Source of the DNA: JAJDZL01 sp965220665
GTDB lineage: Bacteria > Pseudomonadota > Gammaproteobacteria > Arenicellales > JAJDZL01
Direction: 5' to 3'
NCBI GenBank assembly: GCA_965220665.1
Contig: CBDCQQ010000005.1
Location: forward strand, 434,001 to 498,000
DNA length: 64,000 nucleotides
The position numbers were made by a program, and so were the translations under genes. The notes under the pieces are model-generated. The model was not told the origin of the DNA. It did no database searches and saw nothing but the letters and a program-made list of their open reading frames with translations. Positions 28,597 to 37,880 of this stretch are shown here, one piece after another. Numbering within the stretch: the first letter of the stretch is position 1; each line of letters starts with the position of its first letter.

Positions 28597-31359
28597 CTAA
28601 ACAGTCGCTAATTTGTCAACGCGCGCCGCGCAAAATTTAAATTCCGGGATCTTGCCGATCGGGTCCAAAGCGGGATTGGTCAAAAGATTGGCCGCAGCTT
28701 CGGTATAGCAGAATGGAATGAAAACAACCCCTTCAGGCACCGCACTATCACTTCGAGTCATGATTTCAATTTTGCCGCGCCGAGTCATAATGCTGACCAT
28801 TTCACCTGGCTGAATTTCAAGCATTTCTAGCTGACTCGGTGAGAGACTAGCCACAGCTTCCGGTTCGATCTCGTCCAGGATTGCACTGCGGCGGGTCATC
28901 GTCCCCGTATGCCAATGCTCCAGTTGTCGGCCAGTAGTCAAAATCAGTGGATACTGATCATCTGGCTGCTCGTCCGGGAGCGTGTAAGTTGTTGGTACAA
29001 GTCTTGCACGCCCGGTTCCAGTCGGAAATCCATCGCCAAACACGATATCGTTGCCAGCGACATCCGGCGCATCACAGGGATAGGTTACCGAGTTCTCCTC
29101 TACTAGCCGTTGCCAGGAAATATTGTCGAGCGACGGCATCAGTTCGGCCATCTCCGCATAAACTTCGTCCGGACCTGAATAATTCCAATTGAGCCCCAGT
29201 CGACGGGCAATTTCTTGAATGATCCACCAGTCCTGTCTCGCATCACCAGGCAGTGACAGTGCCTTACGACCCATTTGAACCTGACGATTGGTGTTGGTGA
29301 CCGTACCGTCCTTTTCGGGCCAAGCCGAAGCAGGCAACACGACATCAGCATGGAACGCAGTCTCGGTCATAAAAAGATCCTGCACGACCAGATGATCAAG
29401 TCGGGCCAAGGCTTCGCGTGCATGCTGGACATCCGGATCCGACATCGCTGGATTTTCGCCCATGACATAAATGCCGCGAATCTCGCCTGCGTATACCGCA
29501 TCCATAATTTCCACCACCGTTAATCCCTTTTGCGGATCAAGGCTGGTGCCCCAGGCATCTTCAAATTTAGCGCGAATATTTTCCGCGTCGACAGCCTGAT
29601 AATCCGGATAGACCATTGGGATCAGGCCGGCGTCGGAAGCACCCTGCACGTTATTCTGACCGCGTAGGGGGTGAAGGCCGGTTCCAGGACGACCGACATG
29701 ACCGGTAATCGTTGCCAGCGCTATCAGGCAGCGCGCATTGTCGGTACCGTGTGTATGCTGTGAGATTCCCATTCCCCAAAATATGATGCCACGCTCCGCA
29801 TTGGCAAACTTTCTTGCAACGGAACGCAATATTTCCGCATCAACGCCGCAGATCGGTGACATTTCTTCTGGGGTGAATGGCTTGATGTGTTGCTTCAGAT
29901 TTTCAAAGCCTTCGGTAAATCGGCCAACGTACTCTGTGTCATAGAGTTCCTCTTCAATGATGACATTGAGCAGGGCGTTGAGTAATGCAACATCAGTGCC
30001 GGGATTGAACTGCAGCATGTGGGTGGCATGTCGAGATAAAACGGTCCCGCGCGGGTCCATCACGATTAGTTCGCTACCTCTTTTCTTGGCTTGCTTGAAG
30101 AATGTCGCGGCTACAGGATGGTTCTCGGTTGGGTTTGCACCAATGACGATAACGACGTCAGAATCCGCGCAGGCAGTGAAAGGTGCGGTAACTGCACCGG
30201 AACCAATGCCTTCAAGTAGCGCAGCGACCGAAGACGCGTGACATAATCGGGTACAGTGATCAACATTATTGGTGCCAAATCCTGTTCGAACGAGCTTTTG
30301 AACCAGATAGGCTTCCTCGTTTGAGCCTTTGGCGGAACCAAATCCCGCAAGACCTGTTGAGCCGGATTGTTCTAGAATTTTTCTAAAACTCTCTGCTGCC
30401 ATATCCAGTGCTTCGTCCCATTCTGCCTCCCGAAAATGGCTTGAGGGATCGGCAGGATCAACTCTATCATCCGCATGCTTACTGACCCCATCTCGCCGAA
30501 TCAGCGGTTTGGTCAAACGGTGTGGATGACGAACATAGTCGAACCCGAATCGGCCTTTGACACAGAGTCGGTTATGGTTTGCAGGACCATCTCTACCCTG
30601 CACCGCAATAATCTTGTCTTCATTGATTTGATATTGGATTTGGCAACCCACGCCGCAGTAGGGACAGACACTTTCGACTTCGCGAACCGGAATGCGTTTG
30701 TTGACACCGACCCTGTCAATCACCGCTGACTCAATTAGAGCACCGGTAGGACAGGCTTGCACACACTCACCACAAGCAACACAGGTACTGTTGCCCATCG
30801 GATCATCAAAATCAAACACAATTTTCGAATGATGACCCCGGTAGGCCATGCCAATAACATCGTTGACTTGAACTTCCCTACAGGCCCGTACACAAAGATT
30901 ACAGTGAATGCACGCATCAAGGTATACGCCCATTGCTGAGTGGCTTCGATCAGGGGAAGGGGAACTGCGTTGTGGCATGCGCCCTATCTCAGGTTGTACC
31001 TCGCGGGTCCATTGCCAGAAACGTGAATCAGGATCATGTGCCATTTCCTTGTTGGGCTGGTCAGCAGTCAGCATTTCGAACACCAGTTGGCGGGATAACT
31101 TTGCCCGTTGGCTGTTGGTTTTGACTTTCATTCCCTCGGTAGGCTTGCGAATACACGAGGCAGCGAGAACTCGCTCGCCTTCGATCTCCACCATGCATGC
31201 CCGGCAATTGCCATCTGCACGATATCCAGGTTCTGGTAAATAACAAAGATGTGGTAATTGATTCTGATGCCGGTTGGCAACCTGCCAAATGGTTTCATCA
31301 GCAGATGCCTCGACTTCGATTCCGTCAAGATGGAAACTGATATTCACGCCGTTTTGCAT
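28597..31359 (-). CDS. fdsA: formate dehydrogenase alpha subunit, molybdenum, NAD-linked
   Basis: 920 residues. N-terminal plant-type 2Fe-2S region (YRADGNCRACMVEIEG), ferredoxin-like 4Fe-4S motifs (CIHCNLCVRACRE; CVACGECVQACPTGAL), a further 4Fe-4S site (CPYCGVGCQ), then the bis-MGD domain. The active-site residue is cysteine, not selenocysteine, in DHCTRLCHASSVA. The C-terminal molybdopterin-binding part is complete. It oxidises formate to CO2. The start overlaps the beta-subunit stop by 16 bp. Confidence 0.93.
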   Translation of the reverse strand: MQNGVNISFHLDGIEVEASADETIWQVANRHQNQLPHLCYLPEPGYRADGNCRACMVEIEGERVLAASCIRKPTEGMKVKTNSQRAKLSRQLVFEMLTADQPNKEMAHDPDSRFWQWTREVQPEIGRMPQRSSPSPDRSHSAMGVYLDACIHCNLCVRACREVQVNDVIGMAYRGHHSKIVFDFDDPMGNSTCVACGECVQACPTGALIESAVIDRVGVNKRIPVREVESVCPYCGVGCQIQYQINEDKIIAVQGRDGPANHNRLCVKGRFGFDYVRHPHRLTKPLIRRDGVSKHADDRVDPADPSSHFREAEWDEALDMAAESFRKILEQSGSTGLAGFGSAKGSNEEAYLVQKLVRTGFGTNNVDHCTRLCHASSVAALLEGIGSGAVTAPFTACADSDVVIVIGANPTENHPVAATFFKQAKKRGSELIVMDPRGTVLSRHATHMLQFNPGTDVALLNALLNVIIEEELYDTEYVGRFTEGFENLKQHIKPFTPEEMSPICGVDAEILRSVARKFANAERGIIFWGMGISQHTHGTDNARCLIALATITGHVGRPGTGLHPLRGQNNVQGASDAGLIPMVYPDYQAVDAENIRAKFEDAWGTSLDPQKGLTVVEIMDAVYAGEIRGIYVMGENPAMSDPDVQHAREALARLDHLVVQDLFMTETAFHADVVLPASAWPEKDGTVTNTNRQVQMGRKALSLPGDARQDWWIIQEIARRLGLNWNYSGPDEVYAEMAELMPSLDNISWQRLVEENSVTYPCDAPDVAGNDIVFGDGFPTGTGRARLVPTTYTLPDEQPDDQYPLILTTGRQLEHWHTGTMTRRSAILDEIEPEAVASLSPSQLEMLEIQPGEMVSIMTRRGKIEIMTRSDSAVPEGVVFIPFCYTEAAANLLTNPALDPIGKIPEFKFCAARVDKLATV

Positions 31360-33050
31360 GTCAAATCATCCTCAAAGTACTTGAAGACCGATAGCAGCGG
31401 ATTCGCTGCGGCCTGACCCAATCCACAGATCGAGGCATCCGTCATCGCCTGACTGATGTCATTCAGAACATTCTCCTGCCAGACATCGCGTTCCATCAGT
31501 TTGACCGCCTTTTCAGTACCGACTCGGCACGGTGTACACTGACCGCAACTTTCGTCTTCAAAAAACCGCATAAGATTTAGAGCAACTTCTTTCATATTAT
31601 CCTGATCGCTCAAAATAACTACCGCATGAGAGCCGACAAAACAGCCATACTGGTCCAGCGTGCCAAAATCGAGTGGTAAATTGTCCATTGATGCCGGAAG
31701 AATTCCACCCGAAGCGCCACCTGGCAAATAGGCTTTGAATTGGTGTCCAGGCAGCATACCGCCGCTAAATTCGTCAATCAGTTCACGTACCGTGACTCCG
31801 GCAGGTGCGAGTTTTACCCCCGGCTTCGCAACCCGTCCAGAAACAGAGTAGCTTCTAAGTCCTTTCCCACCGTTCCGGCCGTGACTTGCAAACCAGTCAA
31901 CACCCTTTTCGACTATGTCTCGCACCCAATAAAGCGTTTCAACATTCTGCACCAGTGTCGGTCGGCCGAAAATTCCACACTCAGCAACATAAGGCGGACG
32001 ATGCCGAGGTAATCCGCGCTTACCCTCGATTGACTCGATCATTGATGACTCTTCACCACAAATGTAGGCACCTGCTCCACGTCGCAATTCAACTTTGGAA
32101 TTACCAAACAGTCCTGCTTGCCTCAAATTTTCAATTTCAGTCAGCAATATTTCACGCACTGCCGGATACTCATCACGCAGGTAAATGTAAACCGTTGCAG
32201 CGTCGACCACCCAGGCTGCTATTGCCATTCCTTCCAGAAAACGGTGCGGTTCGTGCTCAAGATAGTATCGATCCTTGAATGTGCCCGGTTCACCTTCATC
32301 CGCGTTAACAGCCATCAACCTGGGACCCGAGTAGCCGCGTACGATTTTCCACTTAAGTCCAGTCGGAAACCCTGCGCCACCTAGACCTCGAAGCGGAGAG
32401 TCCTGGAGAATGGACACCAATTCATCAGCGCTCCTATCTCCGCGGTAACACTGCTCAAGCAGTTGATACCCACCTTGTGCGCGATAATCTTCGAAGCTTT
32501 CATATTGTGGGATGACGGGGTGAAGTTTTTTTGAATCAATTGCCGTGCAGATGCTGTTGACGTCTGCGTGATCAATATGATTGTGACCGACTTCGGCGAC
32601 CGGTGCCTTGTCGCAGCGCCCCATGCAGGGGGCTCGCACGACCCGCACCTCTGAGTTCGAATTTTTCGATAACTGAGCCATCAGTTCCTGCGCGCCGAAC
32701 ATCTCGCAGGTCAGGCTGTCGCAGACTCGAACGGTGATCGGTGGTGGTAAATTGTCGTCTTCAGTAATGACGTCAAAATGGGCATAGAAAGTCGCGGTCT
32801 CGTAGACTTCTGCTAACGGAAGGTGCATTAACGATGCGAGTGCAACTAGATGATCGGAATGCAGGTAGCCAAAACGGTCCTGAATCAGGTGCAAATATTC
32901 GATTAGCATGTCCCGTCGAAGTTCATCGGTTCCCAATAGCTGTTGAACTTGAACCCTGTGTTGCGGGTCGACCTGACGGCCCTTAGGCAAAAAAGTGGGT
33001 CTCGCGTAGCCGCGTCGACGAGTCGTTAAGTTGTTCAAATCAGCGATCAT
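31344..33050 (-). CDS. fdsB: formate dehydrogenase diaphorase subunit (FdsG-FdsB fusion)
   Basis: 568 residues joining a NuoE/FdsG-like thioredoxin-fold 2Fe-2S domain (about 1-160; cysteines in VCDSLTCEM and APCMGRCDKAP) to a NuoF/FdsB domain (RGLGGAGFPTGLKW, GEESSMIESIEGKRG) with the 4Fe-4S motif SCGQCTPCRVGTEK. It takes electrons from the alpha subunit to NAD+ via FMN. The operator copy 2 lies about 90 bp upstream. No FdsC/FdsD-type assembly genes follow. Confidence 0.92.
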   Translation of the reverse strand: MIADLNNLTTRRRGYARPTFLPKGRQVDPQHRVQVQQLLGTDELRRDMLIEYLHLIQDRFGYLHSDHLVALASLMHLPLAEVYETATFYAHFDVITEDDNLPPPITVRVCDSLTCEMFGAQELMAQLSKNSNSEVRVVRAPCMGRCDKAPVAEVGHNHIDHADVNSICTAIDSKKLHPVIPQYESFEDYRAQGGYQLLEQCYRGDRSADELVSILQDSPLRGLGGAGFPTGLKWKIVRGYSGPRLMAVNADEGEPGTFKDRYYLEHEPHRFLEGMAIAAWVVDAATVYIYLRDEYPAVREILLTEIENLRQAGLFGNSKVELRRGAGAYICGEESSMIESIEGKRGLPRHRPPYVAECGIFGRPTLVQNVETLYWVRDIVEKGVDWFASHGRNGGKGLRSYSVSGRVAKPGVKLAPAGVTVRELIDEFSGGMLPGHQFKAYLPGGASGGILPASMDNLPLDFGTLDQYGCFVGSHAVVILSDQDNMKEVALNLMRFFEDESCGQCTPCRVGTEKAVKLMERDVWQENVLNDISQAMTDASICGLGQAAANPLLSVFKYFEDDLTCKTA

Positions 33051-33135
33051 AATATTCTTTACTTGCTGACCTGACTGACTGCTCTAACCATAAGCCAGCC
33101 CTTGTCAGGTTAGTCGATTCTGCTCAGTCCCGAGA

Positions 33136-33156
33136 GTGGTATATTGTATGCAATCC
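33136..33156. promoter_or_regulatory. operator copy 2 (fds/mttB divergent promoter)
   Basis: GTGGTATATTGTATGCAATC followed by C: 20 of 21 positions equal copy 1, with the near-palindrome ATTGTATGCAAT at 33143-33154. It lies in the 259-bp gap between the divergent fds and mttB-like genes and could control both. Confidence 0.65.
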
Positions 33157-33309
33157 CTTGATTGATATGATTCCGCTATTGCTTACAAAGCATTGGATAT
33201 CTTCTCGGATATTCGAAGTAGAACCACTAAAATATTCAATGCTAGTTCATCATTTTAGTAAATTCGTAGCATGATTGATTAACTTGGTTAAGAAATTCCC
33301 GAGCATAAC

Positions 33310-34851
33310 ATGGCAACTGCACCTCAGACAACCGTAGCCAGCCGCGGGCGACTCAAGCGGCGAAGTTTGCACACCTGCGCGCCAGTCATCAACGCTGGTC
33401 TGGTAAGAGAAATCCCGCCTTACGATATGATGAGCGAGGAAGGTCTTGAGCTGATTGAGGACAAGACAGAAGAACTGCTTCAAGAGGTTGGCGTCGAGTT
33501 CAGGGGTGATGACGAAGCGCTGCAGATTTGGAAACAGGCAGGTGGCGCTGATGTCAAGGGGGAACGTGTACGATTTGATCGGGGTTATTTACGCAGCTTG
33601 ATTAAAACAGTGCCCAGCGAATTTGTCATGCATGGCCGAAACCCACAGCGCTCTGCCAGACTGGGCGGTAAACATGTCGTTTTTGCACCGGCTTACGGTT
33701 CTCCATTTGTATCGGACCTCGACCGTGGCCGTCGCTACGGTACGATCGAAGATTTCCAAAATATTGTCAAAATCGCCTACATGTCGCCGTGGCTGCATCA
33801 CTCCGGTGGAACCGTTTGTGAACCGGTTGAACTGCCAGTCAACAAACGTCACCTCGACATGGTCTACTCTCATATGCGTTATTCCGATATGCCCTTTATG
33901 GGCTCGGTTACCACCCGAGAGAGAGCTCTGGATTCCATTGCAATGGCTCGGATTCTGTTTGGTGAAGAATTTGTCGACAGCAACTGTGTAATCAGCGGCA
34001 ACATCAACATGAATTCTCCATTGGTTTATGATGGTGCCATGTCTGGCGCCTTGCGGGCTTATGCAGAAGCGAATCAATGCCCCGTGGTTGTTCCATTTGT
34101 ACTGAGTGGTGCCACCGGACCCGTCACAATTGCAGCCGCTACCGTTCAGGCACTTGCCGAAGTCATGGTTGGTGTCGCGCTCGGTCAACTGGTGCGCCCC
34201 GGTTCGCCCGCAGTCTTTGGCAATTTCATTACTACTGTCAATTTGCGCGCAGGTTCGCCAACATTTGGCACGGCAGAATCGGTCGCTTCTTCTTATGTTG
34301 TTGGTCAGATTACCAGACGATTCGGTGTACCACTGCGCTGTAGCGGCGGTTTTACCAGTTCACTCTGCGTTGATGCACACTCAACCAATGAAAGTGTCAA
34401 TTCACTCAATGCAGCAGTCCTTTGCGGCGCACACTTTGTACTGCATGCCGCCGGCTGGATGGAGAGTGCCCTGACGGTTAGTTATGAAAAACTTGTTATT
34501 GATGCAGACTACTTGGGAGCGCTCCATACAATGGTGAAAGGCATCTCACTCGAACCCGACCAGTTTACAACCGAATCATTCGAAGAGGTTGGACCAGGCG
34601 GTCACTTTTTCGGCAGCGCCCATACTCTGGATCATTATGAAAATGCGTTTTATGAATCTGAGCTCTTCACAACCCCGCCCTATGAGCAGTGGATCGAAGA
34701 GGGTTCAACGGACATCGCCCAACGCGCAAATGTCAAATGGAAACGCATGCTAGCGGATTATGAAATGCCACCAATGGATCCAGCCATTGATGAGGAGTTA
34801 CAGGCTTTCATGGAAAAGCGTAAAGGCGAAATGCCTGATATCTGGCACTGA
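33310..34851 (+). CDS. non-pyrrolysine MttB-family methyltransferase
   Basis: 513 residues of the trimethylamine methyltransferase (MttB) superfamily: TIM-barrel segments such as AYGSPFVSDLDRGRRYGT, MPFMGSVTTRERALDS and HSTNESVNSLNA. There is no in-frame amber codon, so it is not pyrrolysine-dependent TMA methyltransferase; characterised relatives demethylate quaternary amines (glycine betaine, proline betaine, carnitine) onto a corrinoid protein. No corrinoid-protein or reactivase gene is in the window. A small perfect hairpin follows at 34853. Substrate and methyl acceptor are unknown. Confidence 0.85.
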   Translation: MATAPQTTVASRGRLKRRSLHTCAPVINAGLVREIPPYDMMSEEGLELIEDKTEELLQEVGVEFRGDDEALQIWKQAGGADVKGERVRFDRGYLRSLIKTVPSEFVMHGRNPQRSARLGGKHVVFAPAYGSPFVSDLDRGRRYGTIEDFQNIVKIAYMSPWLHHSGGTVCEPVELPVNKRHLDMVYSHMRYSDMPFMGSVTTRERALDSIAMARILFGEEFVDSNCVISGNINMNSPLVYDGAMSGALRAYAEANQCPVVVPFVLSGATGPVTIAAATVQALAEVMVGVALGQLVRPGSPAVFGNFITTVNLRAGSPTFGTAESVASSYVVGQITRRFGVPLRCSGGFTSSLCVDAHSTNESVNSLNAAVLCGAHFVLHAAGWMESALTVSYEKLVIDADYLGALHTMVKGISLEPDQFTTESFEEVGPGGHFFGSAHTLDHYENAFYESELFTTPPYEQWIEEGSTDIAQRANVKWKRMLADYEMPPMDPAIDEELQAFMEKRKGEMPDIWH

Positions 34852-34852
34852 C

Positions 34853-34868
34853 CGTGTGTTGTCACACG
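34853..34868. terminator. hairpin between convergent mttB and sucD
   Basis: CGTGTG-TTGT-CACACG, a perfect 6-bp stem with a tetraloop, placed in the 43-bp gap between two converging genes. There is no T run, so it may slow polymerase or mark transcript ends from both sides. Confidence 0.35.
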
Positions 34869-34894
34869 AGTCGGACTTACACCGCAACTAAAAA

Positions 34895-35773
34895 CTAGCT
34901 GATCAGACTTTTAACGAGTTCACCGATACCCGCCGGGTTTTCGGTAACGTGCACCCCGCACTCCCTGAGTACAGAGATTTTTTCCCTTGCAGTCCCTTTG
35001 CCACCTGCGATGATTGCACCTGCGTGACCCATTCTCTTTCCGGGCGGAGCTGTTGCACCGGCGATGAAAGCTGCTACGGGTTTCGTGGCGTTATCAGCAA
35101 TCCAGCGACCGCAGTCTTCTTCATCGGTTCCACCAATTTCCCCACACATGACAATCGCGTCTGTTTCTGGGTCTTCATTGAACCACTTGATGACATCCTT
35201 GTGCTTGGTACCGTTGACCGGGTCACCACCAATACCAACACAGGTAGACTGACCGATGCTCAATTTTCTCAACTGACCGACGACCTCATACGTCAGTGTA
35301 CCGGAACGGGACACCACACCGACTCGACCCTTCTGATGAATATAACCCGGCATTATTCCAATCTTAATTTCGTCTGGCGTAATTACTCCCGGGCAGTTCG
35401 GACCAACAAGAATCGTACTGCTTGATTCCATTTTTCGGCGCGTTTTAATCATGTCAGATACCGGAATTCCTTCCGTTATGCATATGACGAGTTCCAGTTC
35501 CGCTTCAACCGCTTCGTCAATTGCGGCAGCTGCGAACGGCGGTGGCACATAGACAACGGATACTGTTGCACCGGTCTCCCGTTTAGCTTCTGCAACAGAA
35601 TCATAAACTGGAATGCCATCAACATTCTGTCCACCTCGACCAGGTGTCACACCAGCAACAAATGCTGCTTCACCGTTGGCATAGGCTCGGCAGTTACCTG
35701 TATGGAAGCGGCCGGTCTTGCCCGTCATGCCTTGCGTGATCACACGAGTGTTCCGGTTGATCAAAATCGACAT
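34895..35773 (-). CDS. sucD: succinyl-CoA synthetase alpha subunit
   Basis: 292 residues, full length. CoA-binding GMTGKTGRFHTG and GVTPGRGGQ, and the phosphohistidine in MGHAGAIIAGGKGTA. Couples succinyl-CoA and ADP/GDP to succinate and ATP/GTP; related malate-CoA ligases look similar. It lies 4 bp after sucC. This is the canonical pair of the two in tandem. Confidence 0.88.
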   Translation of the reverse strand: MSILINRNTRVITQGMTGKTGRFHTGNCRAYANGEAAFVAGVTPGRGGQNVDGIPVYDSVAEAKRETGATVSVVYVPPPFAAAAIDEAVEAELELVICITEGIPVSDMIKTRRKMESSSTILVGPNCPGVITPDEIKIGIMPGYIHQKGRVGVVSRSGTLTYEVVGQLRKLSIGQSTCVGIGGDPVNGTKHKDVIKWFNEDPETDAIVMCGEIGGTDEEDCGRWIADNATKPVAAFIAGATAPPGKRMGHAGAIIAGGKGTAREKISVLRECGVHVTENPAGIGELVKSLIS

Positions 35774-35777
35774 TTTG

Positions 35778-36941
35778 TTAACTCCTGGCAGCCTTTACGA
35801 CTTTGGCGGCGGCATCATCCATATCGTCTGCTACTGTTAAAGTCAATCCCGACTCTGCGAGAATACGTCGTCCGGTTTCAACGTTGGTACCTTCCAGACG
35901 TACGACCACCGGCACATTGGTATCGATCTGCTTCAGCGCAGTTACCAGACCTTCAGCAATCACATCACATCGCATTATGCCCCCAAAAATATTCACAAGC
36001 ACAGCCTCGACTTGCTTGTTTCGAAGCATGATTTTAAACGCTGCAACAACCTGTTCTGTTGTTGCACCACCGCCTATATCCAGAAAGTTGGCGGGCTCCC
36101 CATCATACAATTTGATGATGTCCATGGTCGCCATGGCCAACCCCGCACCGTTCACCAGACAACCAATATTGCCATCAAGCGAGATGTATGACAGACCGGC
36201 ATCCGAGGCTTCGATTTCAGCGGGCGATTCTTCATCAAGATCTCGGAATTTGACGATATCGGGATGACGAAACAGTGCACTCTCATCAAAAGTCATCTTC
36301 GCATCCAAAGCAATAACACCGCCTGATGTCGTTACAACCAGGGGGTTAATTTCAGCAAGTGAGGCATCATTGTCCCAAAAAGCGCGGTAAAGTGCCTGAA
36401 GAAGTCGGGCGGCTTTTTCAATCAGTGGTTCAGGTACACCTGCAAAGCGGGCAGCAACGCTAGCGTCCTCAGTTGTCAATCCGACTTCGGGATCAATTTG
36501 GGTTTTTAGAATTTTTTCTGGAGTCGCAGCTGCGACTTCCTCGATTTCCATGCCGCCTTCCGGACTGATCATCAAGACAACCCGTTGCGATCCTCGATCT
36601 ACAACCAGCCCCGCATAGATTTCCGATTGGATTCCGATGCCTTCTTCGATCAGTAGTTTTCGCACGATTTGTCCTTCAGGTCCGGTTTGTGGGGTTACCA
36701 GGGGCTGATGCAAGATGTCCCGGGCGGCGCCAAGTGCATCTTCCTCGGATTGAACAACACGTACTCCACCACCCTTGCCGCGGCCGCCGGCATGAATTTG
36801 AGCCTTGACGACCCAGACACTTCCTCCGAGCTGTTTCAAAGCTCGTGGAACCTCCTCCAGCGAATGACAAACCACACCTCTCGGCGTTTCGACGTCACCG
36901 TTTCGCAGTATCTCTTTAGCCTGAAATTCGTGTACTTTCAC
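35778..36941 (-). CDS. sucC: succinyl-CoA synthetase beta subunit
   Basis: 387 residues, ATP-grasp fold with standard motifs: MKVHEFQAKEIL, VVKAQIHAGGRGKGGGV, EINPLVV, ANFLDIGGGAT and NIFGGIMRCDVIAEG. All family-typical loops are intact, unlike its paralogue at 37881. It is not next to the usual TCA genes (sdh, sucAB), so the pair may serve the surrounding catabolic island or act as a malate-CoA ligase. Confidence 0.88.
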   Translation of the reverse strand: MKVHEFQAKEILRNGDVETPRGVVCHSLEEVPRALKQLGGSVWVVKAQIHAGGRGKGGGVRVVQSEEDALGAARDILHQPLVTPQTGPEGQIVRKLLIEEGIGIQSEIYAGLVVDRGSQRVVLMISPEGGMEIEEVAAATPEKILKTQIDPEVGLTTEDASVAARFAGVPEPLIEKAARLLQALYRAFWDNDASLAEINPLVVTTSGGVIALDAKMTFDESALFRHPDIVKFRDLDEESPAEIEASDAGLSYISLDGNIGCLVNGAGLAMATMDIIKLYDGEPANFLDIGGGATTEQVVAAFKIMLRNKQVEAVLVNIFGGIMRCDVIAEGLVTALKQIDTNVPVVVRLEGTNVETGRRILAESGLTLTVADDMDDAAAKVVKAARS

Positions 36942-37003
36942 GATAGCTCCCTGTTAATCGATTGGGGTGTCTGGTTGAAAACAACAATTATGTGCAGATT
37001 CGA

Positions 37004-37876
37004 TTAACGAACTGCCCGTCGAACAGTCGTTCCGATTTCAACTGGTGAGTCAACTACAGTGACATTGGCGTCCCGCAGTGCCTCAATCTTTTTATCGGTA
37101 CCGCCCCTGCCAGCGGCGATGATGGCACCTGAGTGTCCCATACGAAGATATGGAGGCGCATTCCGACCGGCGATATAGGCAACCACTGGCTTGGGATAAT
37201 TTACGCTCGCAAGATATTCGGCCGCTTCCTCCTCCACCGCACCACCAATTTCACCGATTAGCAGAACCGCTTCGGTACCTGGGTCATGCTTGTAAAGTTT
37301 AAGGCAATCGACAAAGGTCATTCCGGATACGACGTCTGCACCAATCCCAATACACGTTGACTGGCCGAGACCTTCGCGACAAAGCTGTGCAACCGCCTCG
37401 TAGAACAGAGTACCGGATCTTGATACTACACCGATATTTCCCTGCTGATAAATGGATGCGGGCATTATTCCGATGTTGCACTGTCCAGGAGTAATGATAC
37501 CCGGGCAATTGGGACCGATCAGATGTGCCGAAGTGTTTTCGAGGTGTTGCTTGATTCGCAGCATATCCAGGATTGGTATGCCTTCGGTAATGCAGACGAT
37601 GAGTTCAATTCCGGCATCAATGGCTTCAAACACGGCGTCCTTGGCTGCTTCCGGTGGTACGAAAAGCACCGAAGCGGAAGCATTCGTCTGTTCGCGCGCC
37701 TCTTTTACAGTATTGAAAACCGGTAGATTCAAATGGGTCTGACCACCGCGGCCAGGTACCACACCGCCGACAATTTTTGTACCGTATTCAATTGCTCGAT
37801 GCGCAAAAAAACTGGCACGGTAGCCGGTAAAACCTTGACACAGCACCTGAGTTCTAGAGTTGACCAGAATGCCCAT
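37004..37876 (-). CDS. second succinyl-CoA synthetase alpha-like subunit
   Basis: 290 residues from ATG 37876 (AGGAG upstream); a longer frame to 37942 overlaps the upstream gene and is rejected. The alpha fold is preserved: CQGFTGYRASFF, GVVPGRGGQTHL and a phosphohistidine in MGHSGAIIAAGRGG. It follows its beta-like partner by 4 bp and precedes the canonical sucC by about 60 bp. It likely forms an acyl-CoA ligase with a different acid specificity. Confidence 0.85.
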   Translation of the reverse strand: MGILVNSRTQVLCQGFTGYRASFFAHRAIEYGTKIVGGVVPGRGGQTHLNLPVFNTVKEAREQTNASASVLFVPPEAAKDAVFEAIDAGIELIVCITEGIPILDMLRIKQHLENTSAHLIGPNCPGIITPGQCNIGIMPASIYQQGNIGVVSRSGTLFYEAVAQLCREGLGQSTCIGIGADVVSGMTFVDCLKLYKHDPGTEAVLLIGEIGGAVEEEAAEYLASVNYPKPVVAYIAGRNAPPYLRMGHSGAIIAAGRGGTDKKIEALRDANVTVVDSPVEIGTTVRRAVR

Positions 37877-37880
37877 CCAG

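Noticed and set aside
33310..34851. Pyrrolysine-containing TMA methyltransferase
   Set aside because: No in-frame amber codon, and no pyl genes in the window.
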